Shown here one piece after another: positions 31,872 through 41,113 of a stretch of 64,000 bases of DNA. Made by a program: the position numbers and the translations under genes. The notes beneath the pieces are model-generated. The model made no database searches. It was given only the letters and a program-made list of their open reading frames with translations, and had not been told where the DNA came from. The DNA comes from Plasmodium coatneyi (lineage: Eukaryota > Apicomplexa > Aconoidasida > Haemosporida > Plasmodiidae), in assembly GCF_001680005.1 (NCBI RefSeq), contig NC_033565.1, positions 1,035,501 through 1,099,500 on the forward strand, in the 5' to 3' direction. Positions within the stretch are counted from its first letter, which is position 1, and each line of letters begins with the position of its first letter.

Positions 31872-33457
31872 TATTTGTTCTTCTCCTAGGTTGTTCACTA
31901 TTATATATAGTAGATGCATCTGTTGTGGATAAGTATGTTGAATAAAGTGTGGAAGAGTCGTCCGTTGTTGAATATAGTGTGGATGTGTCTGCTGTTAATG
32001 TGTTCCAGTTCTTTGCAGCTGATCTTCTTTTCCTGCTGCTTCTATTGTTCCTTCCACCTCCTCCACTGTTGCTTCTTCCTCCTCCTCCAAAAAAAGAAGA
32101 AGAAGAATTACGTAATCCAGAAAATAAGGAAGTGTACTGAAGAAAAAAAAGAAAGAAAGAGGGTAAGAGAAGGGAACGGAGGAAGGGGGCACAAAAAATA
32201 TATGGGAAGGAACTTATTTTATATATGTACTTCTAAATGAGAACTTAAATACGAGTAGAGTGCTATTATGGACACATATACTATAATGGGAATTACTTTA
32301 TATAAGAGGAAGGTTACAAGTGACATTCCTATTAGAGTACCAGCAGAAGCAGCAGCGGGAATTGCTGCACTCGTTCTTGGTCCATATTTCAGTTCTAAAT
32401 TAACGTTGCTATAAACTGTAACTTTTTGTGAGGTTCTTTGTTCAATTCTTTCTTCTGATCCGCCATTTGTTAAGGTGAGTGGGTTTTGATTATTACTTCT
32501 GCTTAAATCGTACTTATTTTTGAATTCCATACAATAGGGATCTTTGTCCCATTTGTTGTTGTCCCCTTTGGGACCTTTGCCATTACAATCATGAAGTACC
32601 TCTTTAAATGCTGTAACGGCTGATTGTAGGTGTTTATAATAGTCCTCATCACAGGAGTTGTCAAATTGCTTCAGTTTGTCTTTTATACCTTTGTAGTCGA
32701 AGGTGAAGTCAAACACCGTTTTACGGTGCTCAAAAAGCTGTTTGTTCAAGTGAGTAGTGCTTGTGTCGGTGTTGGTGTCGGCGTATGGAAGTGTACAATT
32801 GTTCTCAACATCGAATTGTGGAAGTGCTTTATAAATGCATTGCATGGCTTTTAAAAATTTCGTACCATCCATACTTTCCCCCTTACCCCATACTTCATTC
32901 CCAAGCCAAAAATATAAAAAATTACAAAGTGCCTCATACAGACGTTTGTCATCCTCGTCCTCCCCTAACACCTCGTCTGGTCCAACGGGCCGGGGGGGGG
33001 GGACCCCCCGTCCCCAATGGTCCCGCCTGGGTTGCTTGTGCCAGTGCCTGTTCTGCTTTCTTTTTTGAGGTCACATAACATAGACCCCCCAGAATCTTCT
33101 CAACAGACGTTGCAATTTCAGTACATGAATTTAATTTGGTCTCCACTTGCACTTTTTTTTGGTCCCCATCAGCATCAATAAGTTTACAGTAATCGACCTT
33201 CACTTCGACGCCCGCAGCGGCGTCTCCATCGATGTTCTTATAGAAAAGTCTTCTCGAACCTAACATTTGTAAGTCCCCTTTCTGTAAATGTGGTGGTTCC
33301 GCATAGAATGTATACACATATGTTCATTTCTGTACTTTTATTCTTATTTCTATTACACTATGTTCATAAATTATTATTTGTACAATATTCATGTATCCAT
33401 TTTTAAACATAGAGAACATACCTTTAGGTGTGATGTTCCCTGTGCAGGTTTTGCCAT
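31711..33457 (-). pseudogene. KIR: KIR1: KIR family variant antigen, frameshifted in a G run
   Basis: KIR proteins are exported variant antigens of macaque malaria parasites, related to the PIR superfamily. The exons are 33422-33457 (M-A-K-P-A-Q-G), 32297-33281 and 31711-32136, all GT-AG. Exon 2 carries the KIR domain (E-K-I-L-G-G-L-C-Y-V, then L-C-N-F-L-Y-F-W-L-G) and a membrane segment ending L-L-Y-K. An 11-base G run at 32992-33002 shifts the frame by one base inside it, so the gene is broken or has a sequencing length error. Exon 3 begins Y-T-S-L-F-S-G-L-R, has the usual Gly/Arg-rich cytoplasmic part, a long Gln tract and an I-G-Y-H ending. Confidence 0.85.
31822..31867. repeat. (GTT)n microsatellite inside KIR1 exon 3
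   Basis: About 15 GTT units on the plus strand are read on the minus strand as CAA, giving an uninterrupted Gln tract followed by further Gln-rich sequence in the cytoplasmic tail of KIR1. Confidence 0.95.
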
Positions 33458-34609
33458 TTCTCCGTGTGTGTTCTTATGTATATATAATGGAATTAAATTT
33501 AGAGATGTTGTTCATATAGGTTCGTACAGAATAAATAGGTGCGAAATTTTGGCACATTTTAGGATCATTATATATTGTGCATCGATGTTGTTCACTTAAT
33601 TCTTTTTTCCTTCCCTTAAAATAAATGTATATATACACATATTATTTATTCTTCTTTTCCATATGGTAATAATGGCAATACCTTACACGTATTATGTCCT
33701 TGCATATATATAATTAAATTGAAAATATGAATAAATTCTTCATAACAGCAGTCTAAGGAAAGAAAAGGAATGAAATCGCAGAGTTCCTGTGATATATGCA
33801 CTCTTTCTACATTTTTCTTTTTTTTTCCCCCTCCTTATATGTCGTGGCCACCTTACTACTACACTGCACATTATTGTATTTTGCATTATTGTATTCTGTA
33901 TATGGGACTGCTCGAAAAATGATGTTATAGTTCGCCAGTTGCTGCTACTATGTGTACGAGGGTACAATTACTTTACTAAAAAATATTAACATACCCTAAT
34001 AATTTAAGCTTCCATTACACTCTAAAGATGATTATTAAAACTTGTTAACACATATAGTAAAATTTATATATGGAGCACCTTTTCTTCTTCCAATTTTGCG
34101 TATTCATTATAATTCCATAAAGGAGGTACCACTTCTACAAATAACTGATACATAAATAATGGAGAAACATACATTATTTACATGTGTGAAGATTAAAATG
34201 CATGAATCCTTATAACAATATATTACAAAACATCTCCTCCCTTCCCTTTCATGGTCCTTCAATAATAATAATTCTTCCTTTCGTTCTTCTTTGCTCCTTG
34301 ATAAGTGTGCTGTAACTCATTCCTTATATGTGCAATGTGCACCAGATTATTTGAGTTACTTCTCCCAATAATGCATACTACCTCTTATATATTAATGCAA
34401 ACGCTCCTTTTGAACTTTTTCCTTTTATTTTACACTACTAGTAAGCTTCAGAAAGGTTAGCAGAGGTTAATCAAATTTAAACAATTGGGGGTTAAAATGA
34501 CTTACAGTATCGGAGGGACCTTACACGACTAATAAGCATTCCACTATTCCATTCTTTAAACGTTCTAATGTTTAAAAGTGTTTTATAATTTTTTCAGTAG
34601 TTCACATCA

Positions 34610-35350
34610 TTCAAGGTTTATGGTTCAGGGTTTAGGGTACATGGATTAATGGTTTAGAGTTAAGGGTTCAGGGTTTAGGTTTTCAAGGTTTTAGGAATCA
34701 GGTTTATAGGTTTAGGGTTTAGGGTTCGGGCTTTAGATCTTTGTGTTTAGGTTTTAGGGATTATGTTTCAGAGTTTCTAGTTTTGGGCTCAGGTTTTTGG
34801 GTTTAGGGTTTAGGTTTTCAGGATGTAGGAATCAGGTTTTTAGGTATACTTTTTAGGGTTTAAGATTTATGGTTCATGGGTTTATGGGTTCAGGGGTTTA
34901 TGGGTTCAGGCATTTATGGGTTCAGGGGGTTATGGGTTCACGGCTTTATGCATTCAGGGCTTTATGGGTTCACGGTTTAAGGTTCACGGTTTAGGATTCA
35001 ATGTTTAGTGTTCTCCTTTTAGGGTTAACCGTTTAGGGTTCACTGTTTAGGGTTCACGATTTAGGGCTCACAGTTTAGAGTTAATGGTTTTGGGTTAACA
35101 GTTGATAGTTCACGGTTCAGGGTTTTGGTTTCAGGGTTTAATTTTCAGCTTTTATGATTTCAGGTTTGAGGATTTAGTGTTCAGGGCTTAGTGTTCATGG
35201 TTTAGGGTTCGGATTTAAGGATGTATGTTTCAGGGTTTAGGGTATAGTGTTCAGGTTTTAGGGCTCATGATTTAAGGTTTAGAGTTTGGGGTTCATATTT
35301 TAGTATTGAGGATTCAGGGATCTTGGTTCGGGATTTAGGGTTTTGGTTTT
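34610..35350 (+). repeat. Interstitial telomere-like repeats, GGGTTTA orientation
   Basis: Dozens of degenerate units of GGGTTTA/GGGTTCA type occur (for example GTTTAGGGTTCAGGG), mixed with decayed variants such as GGGTTTATGGGTTCA. This is the G-rich strand of the Plasmodium telomere repeat GGGTT(T/C)A. Such intrachromosomal copies are described for P. knowlesi near KIR and SICAvar genes. Confidence 0.9.
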
Positions 35351-35477
35351 AACTTTTTCTTTCTAGGAATATTGTCTTGTCATCAAGGAATGCATTCCTA
35401 GGAAGAAGCCTTAGGACTGGGGTCTTCATTAACTACAGAATATTATGAACATCCAAAAAGGTATTACGCTCCTCTGA

Positions 35478-35730
35478 AAGTTAGAATCTGAAACCCAAAC
35501 ACTAAACCACTCAATCATTAAACGCAAAACGAGAATTTTGAACATTAAACCCTCAACCCTGAACGCTGAACCCTAAGCCTTGAACTCTAAACCCTGAAGC
35601 CTTGATACCTGAACCCTAAACGCTAAACCCTATACCCTGAAAGCTAACCCCTGAAAGCTGAGCCCTAAACCTGAACAGTAAACCTAGAACCCTAAACTCT
35701 AAAGCCTAAGCCCTTAGCGCTGAACCCTAG
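35478..35730 (-). repeat. Interstitial telomere-like repeats, CCCTAAA orientation
   Basis: The same repeat appears as its complement (AACCCTGAACCCTAAAC type), starting about 130 bases after the first block ends. The two blocks form an inverted pair around a unique spacer (about 35,360-35,475). Confidence 0.9.
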
Positions 35731-37162
35731 GCGAGAAGATATATAAGTTGAGGTGAATAAAGTGTTAGCTCGAAGGGTTCTTTTATATTATAAAAAAAAA
35801 AATAAGGCACATTAATGCGAGGAATGTATTGTACAAAGTAAAAAAGGGAGAGAAAAAAGCTCCAGTAGCATGATACATATTCTTAGTATAGGGAAGTTAT
35901 TTATATAATGTTCTTATTATAAGGGAAAAAAAAGATTAGTACACTAATGTATAAAGTGTAATGTGTATTAGAGGGTGAGTGTGAAGTAACTCAAATAGTC
36001 TATAATGTATGTTTTTCAGTATGAAGGAGTTATTCGTGATATTTCTCTGAGAAGAAAGAAAGGAGGAATAGAAGAATAGGAATAAAATTAGAAAGAAGTT
36101 ATTATTAGCGACTATAGGTGATAGAGGGTGTACTGTGGAATGCTATTAGTGGGACTCGTGCGGTTCTCTTTTTTGATGTATAATGAATTCTAACTGTTGG
36201 TATATTATATTCATTGTTCTTGTATTCCAGGAATACACGCTCCTTTTACTACATATTCATAAGTGTGCACCTTCGTAATGAACATGGGAGAATGTTCCCT
36301 ATGTGAGGTGCACTATATATATGTCAACAATTTTTATTTAACTTTTCTTGTGAGAATTGGGCACGTAATAAGTAGTAGAAATATGTGAAAGTCTTCTTTA
36401 TGAAAAAAAAAAGCGAAGGAAATCATATTATTATATATATGTAAAGTAGATAGAGCGTGTAAATATTAACGTCATATTCCGAACATTCTTGCACCATACA
36501 ATAGTACAGTGTATAAATAAGGGACGTGTGGAAGAGTGTGCTCCTTTTTTTTTTGGATTGAAATATGCAATACGTGCATGTATTAACAATTTTCAATTAA
36601 CTCTCCCCTTTAAACATAACAATAAAACATAAAAGTATGTAGTACATGTGAAAATTTTTTCGTCAAATAGAAAAAAGGTGTGCTTATATGCACATAATTA
36701 GAGAGAAGTGTACATAATAATGGAATGCTCCAAATGAACAAGCATATACACAATGCACACAGAATGTGCACAAAAATATAATACATAGATACACAGATTG
36801 AACATAAAGAGGAGTTTGATTCCTTCGATCCATTATTTTCTTATTCTTTACTTGTTCGTTCATTCGTACGCCCGTTCATACCTGTTCTTACCTTAATTAA
36901 ATGTTCCTAATGATTTAACACGTACTTATGTAGTGTGTGTAATCATAATTAGAAGTGAAGAAATTCACAAAATTAAGAAAAAAGAAGTGTAATAAAATTT
37001 TGATATATATATATACCTCCCATTGAGGGACTCCCCAACTTGGAATATATATAATGTGAAAAATTTCACACACATACATTCCTTATGAATAAATAAGAAA
37101 GGAAGTAGAAGGCAACTTCAATAGAAATTTGATTCTGTACAGGCGAATGTATACATAAAACC

Positions 37163-39571
37163 ATGAGTGGAAGGGTAAGGAACACACTAAAGAGATCTGT
37201 TGTTCCTTTCCTCGTCTAAAATAAACGGTTACATATTATGTGTGCATAATATTTTACGTGCATAGTACAATGATGTAAAGTGTTAGGAGTACATACATAT
37301 ATATATGTTTTGCGTCAATTCTATATATTTTTTGTAGGGGAAGCAAGGTAGTTCAGCTTCATTTAAAATACCTTCAAAAGAAATATATAATGAATTCGAA
37401 AATGGAATAAAAGGTTGTAGATCCGCGGGGGATCAGGGGAAACGTAATACCCTGGAGCAGGAGGTGAAAAGTTCATTATGGTCATACCCAGATATTCAAC
37501 ATTTAGCCAGTAAAATTGCAGATAACGGTTGTTATGCATGTAACGGAGGAGGAAGAGAGGATTGGATGGATAATCTGTCCGATAGTGATCGCTGTTATTT
37601 TTTCTATTATTGGTTAGGATATAAATTAGGAGGCTCTCGCTCAATGGTTATGCCGGAAATTTATAAGAAGCTGAAGGCCTCCAACCCTGCGTGTGAGTGC
37701 GATAATTTGTATCCTAATATTACCAAAGAGAGGTTCCCACAGGCTAAAATACTATTCGACTATTATTACGACTATAGAAGAATGGAAAGAAGCGACAGCG
37801 ATGAGCTTACTAAATATTGCAACAGTGCAGATTACAAGAAGTCCTTATGTACAGCGAAAACAACATATAAAACCTTAAGTGGAACTTGCGAAACCACTGG
37901 CAATGATAACTATTGTGAAGAATTTAAAAAAAAAAAACTGGAGGAGAAGGAATATGGGCCCCCGCAGCCATTAACATGCCCTGAGGAACTCGGACGTAAA
38001 GCGCAATGTGACGAGGAGGAAGCAGGTAAGACAAATAAAATAGAAGAAAGGAAAGAGAGGAAAGTGAAGGGAACACATACTAACAAATATGTATAATAAC
38101 AAATAATATCTATAACCCAAATGTATACTTTAGAAATATATATACTATTACACAAAAAAGGAGGAGGTGGGGAGGGACAAAGAGTAAAGGCGGTAGGTGC
38201 AAGGTTGTTAGGGGGCATAGAATGACTGTTGTTAGGGGTAGTACAATGAAGATTGTTTGGTGGAAGGAAGGTTGTGTTACGTGGAAAGTGGAAGGAAGTT
38301 TGTTAGGGGAGGTTGGTGGTAGGTGGGTTATTAGGTGTTGGTAGGTGGGTGGTTGGTGGAAGGAAGTTTGTTAGGGTGGTAGGGTGAAAGGAAGGTTGTT
38401 AGGGGTGATATGTGGAAGGAAATGGTCTAAGGAGGGAAGGAAGGTTGTTAGATGTGGTAGGTGGAAGGGAAGGTTGTTAAGGGTGTAGGGTGGAAGGAAG
38501 GAGGTGAAGGAAAGACCTAAGGGGCGTATGTTCCCCCTTGGGGGGGAAGTACACCCGAAGGGTGTATAAAAAAAAAAAAAAAAAAGATAAGAGGAAGAAA
38601 GAAATGAAAGAAGGAAAGAAAAGAAAAGAAGAAAGGAAAAAAAAAGAAAAGAAAAGCAAAAAAATGGAAGATTGCACGATGTCTATATTTCTCCTCTTTC
38701 TTTCGAGATGGCTCAGAACAGAAAGCTGAAGGTGCTCAAAACCAAGGAAAGAAAGCAGAAGGTGCACAAAATCAAGGAAAAAAAGCTGAAAGTACTCCTA
38801 ACCAAGGAAAAAAGGAAGAAGCACCACCTGCTAAAGTTCCTGAAGCACCAAAGGAAGTTGTTCCAGAGAAAAAAGTTCCAGTGGCCCCTCCAAAAAAACC
38901 TGAGGTACCACCAGCAGGGACGGCAGTATCGCCAGCTGCTCTTGTTTCCTCTGAAGGAATGGACAGTACCACTATTGGTGGTGGTGCTGCTGCTGGTGCA
39001 GCAGCAATAGGATTACCAGCACTTGCTTTCTATCTATATAAAGTAAGTACACTTAACAGAAGAAATATGTATAATAACACTTATTAATATTTGCTGTCTA
39101 TGTAAAAAAAAGAGCGCGTAGAATAAATGTTAAAGTGAATGCATAAAATAAATGTAAACAAAAATGGAATGTAAAAAAATGAACGTTACAATGAATGTAG
39201 AAAAAAAAAAAAATGGAATGTAAAAAAAATTCAATATGTAAAAAATGAATGCTTAAAATGAGCAGTAATGTTGACATATATATATTCTGCGCACACATTT
39301 TTACACTTGTCCTATCCTTTCTTTTTAGTATACTTCTATATTTTCCGACTTACGTGACACCTTCTTTGGAGGAGGAGGGGGAGGAAGGAGCAACAATAAA
39401 AGTAGAAGAATAAAAAGATCATTAGTACGCAGGGTAAATATGGAAAATGAAGATGATTCTTCTCCATTTGACTCAACAACAGTAGATTCAGAACCTGAAT
39501 TAACGGAAGAGGAGGACGATGATGATACTACAGAACATTCTACGTTATATTCTGTCCCGTACATTAGATAA
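37163..39571 (+). CDS. KIR: KIR2: KIR family variant antigen with repeat-bearing linker exon
   Basis: The exons are 37163-37174 (M-S-G-R), 37338-38025, 38708-39042 and 39329-39571. Phases 0, 1 and 0 all close, giving about 425 residues with no stops. Exon 2 encodes the KIR domain with typical motifs (I-P-S-K-E-I-Y-N-E-F, R-C-Y-F-F-Y-Y-W-L-G, I-L-F-D-Y-Y-Y-D-Y and C-E-E-F). Exon 3 is unusual: a Lys/Gln/Pro-rich linker with tandem A-E-G-A-Q-N-Q-G-K-K repeats, then Pro/Val-rich sequence, then the membrane segment ending F-Y-L-Y-K. Exon 4 (Y-T-S-I-F-S-D-L-R) is cytoplasmic, with a Gly run, a basic patch and an acidic tail ending S-V-P-Y-I-R. Usual KIRs carry domain and membrane segment in one exon. 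Confidence 0.88.
38180..38520 (+). repeat. Intronic GGAAGGTTGTTAGGG-type repeats in KIR2
   Basis: Imperfect tandem units of GGAAGGTTGTTAGGGGTGGTAGGTG type fill intron 2 of KIR2. The same family recurs in SICAvar A intron 1, and related C/T-rich motifs in SICAvar B introns on the opposite strand. Confidence 0.8.
38550..38566 (+). other. Intronic stem-loop 1 (KIR2 intron 2)
   Basis: TACACCC-GAA-GGGTGTA pairs perfectly over 7 base pairs with a GAA loop and is followed at once by an A tract. A second palindrome, TTCCCCC/GGGGGGAA, lies just upstream at 38531-38548. The splice acceptor is about 140 bases downstream. Confidence 0.8.
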
Positions 39572-39675
39572 GTTCCTCTCATTCTAAAAGAAGAAGGGAA
39601 AAAAAAAGAAGGAAAGAATGTAATGGGAATAAAAAAATAAGGGAGAAAAGGAACAGAATAAGCTGGAAATGTAAA

Positions 39676-39813
39676 ATGCTGGTGATAATGTTCCATCCAC
39701 CTAAGGTAGTAGAAGCAACACCTAAGCAACAACTATATGAGCAGTCCCATAGGAGAAATCGTTTAGCCATAAAATTGTGGATGGTAATCCTTGCGTTGGT
39801 CGTTGAACACTGA
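39676..39813 (+). pseudogene. Relic coding motif downstream of KIR2
   Basis: A 45-residue open stretch from ATG 39676 reads P-K-Q-Q-L-Y-E-Q-S-H, then K-L-W-M-V-I-L-A-L-V-V-E-H, then TGA. After the stop the same frame continues E-M-E-E-K. It matches the motif near 31,150-31,420 and 61,310-61,530, and each copy is interrupted differently. Confidence 0.6.
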
Positions 39814-39839
39814 GAAATGGAAGAGAAAACGCGTATGTG

Positions 39840-40330
39840 TCTGTGTGTGTGATAAAGGAAATTGTATATATTTAGATCATCATTCATTACAAAACACACT
39901 TTCACATAACCCTTATAAAAGCATATACATAGAACTGTAATGCAACAATAATATTTGTTTTTTTTCATTATGAAACGATGTATACACTGTGCTACAGCAT
40001 TTGTATTACTTCCTATTTTTTCCCTTTTCCTATTTTTTTCTTCATCCTGCTTCCTAAAGTTAATGATTTTGTACATTCCACTATGCTTCTCCTTTCTTTT
40101 TTTCCATTCCTCCTCTTTCTTTCATTTTCATTCTTCCACTTTTTAAAAGAAAAAAAAAGGTTTTCTTATCATTTTTTCTTTCTTTTTATATATTCTCTTC
40201 TTTAAAAAGAAGAAGAAGAAAAAAAAGGAAATAGGCTAAAAAAGAGAAAAAAAGGTTTAAAAAGGAAAAAAAAAAGAAAAATTTGGAGAGAAGAAAGAAA
40301 TTTATTCACCTTCCTTTCCTCTTTCTTCGC
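39840..40330 (+). repeat. KIR-SICAvar spacer repeat, copy 1
   Basis: This matches the reverse complement of about 60,870-61,340. A shared landmark runs from CAAAACACACTTTCACATAA through the CATTATGAAACG segment to CTTCTTTAAAAAGAAGAAG. Confidence 0.8.
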
Positions 40331-41113
40331 TCTTTTTTTTTTTAAAAAAAAAGGCAAAGAATGTATAGGAATAATGTTTTCTTCCTTCTTCTTTCAGAAA
40401 GAATGTAAGAGTATGTAAGGAAGGAAGGAGTAGGGAAGGTTGCTTCGCTCACTTCTTTTCTCCCTTCTTTATTTTTTTTTAATAAGAATGCATGGTATGG
40501 AAGCAGAAGGAAACAGGAAAAGGTTTCTCGATCACCTTTTTTTTTTTTAAAGAAATAAAATGGAAGTTATGGAAAAAAAGAAAAAGGAAAAGGAAAAAAA
40601 AGAAAAAAGAAGAAGTGGATAATACCTCCCTCTTTTTTTTTCAGAAGAAAGAGAAAAAAAGGGGGGGAAGAAAAAATTGGGGAGAATAAGGGACGAAGGT
40701 TTCGGTTATTCTTTACTCTTTCTTCTTTTTTTGCGAAGAATGCAAGTGTATAAGGAAGAAAGAGAAGGAAGATTATTCTTTTTTTTTTTTTTTGATTCCT
40801 TAGAAAATGAGAGATGTATAAAGAACACCGCTTTTTTCTTAAAAGAATGCAGTGTATGGAGGAAGGAGAAGGGGAAGGGGAAGAAAGGAATCTTTTCTTG
40901 GAAAAGGAAAAATAGAAAAGAGAAAAAAGGTGGGTAATTCCTTTCCTTCCTTTCTTCGTCCTTTTTTTCAGAAGAAGAATGCAATTGTACATAGGAAGGG
41001 AAGGGAGGAAAGGAAGATTGTACATTCCCTTGAGCAGAACAGCAGAACAGAACAAAACAATGTTCTATGAACATTAGGTCTTTCGAACAATAATAGTGGT
41101 AGTTATAGTGAGC

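Larger units (their letters stand above)
33458..37162. other. Long spacer between divergent KIR1 and KIR2
   Basis: This AT-rich 3.7 kb spacer separates the 5' ends of KIR1 (-) and KIR2 (+). No coding frame of note is present. Its centre (about 34,610-35,730) is a degenerate telomere-like repeat block annotated separately. The flanks are plain AT-rich sequence with poly-TA stretches. Both KIR promoters should lie here. Confidence 0.7.
39572..41113. other. KIR2-SICAvar A spacer
   Basis: The spacer begins with a relic coding motif (39676-39813) and then about 1.1 kb of polypurine/polypyrimidine DNA. At least 39,840-40,330 is homologous, in inverted orientation, to 60,870-61,340 between KIR4 and SICAvar B. 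Open frames are Lys/Phe low-complexity and are not called. The SICAvar A promoter should lie here. Confidence 0.7.

Noticed and set aside
31720..31932. Leu-rich plus-strand frame
   Set aside because: It is the antisense of the Gln tract of KIR1 exon 3.
34610..35730. A true chromosome end
   Set aside because: Repeats are degenerate, occur in both orientations and are flanked by unique sequence and genes on both sides, so they are interstitial.
40567..41074. Minus-strand Phe/Pro/Ser-rich frames over the KIR2-SICAvar A spacer
   Set aside because: They are low-complexity readings of polypurine DNA, and their counterparts in the second spacer are not preserved as protein.
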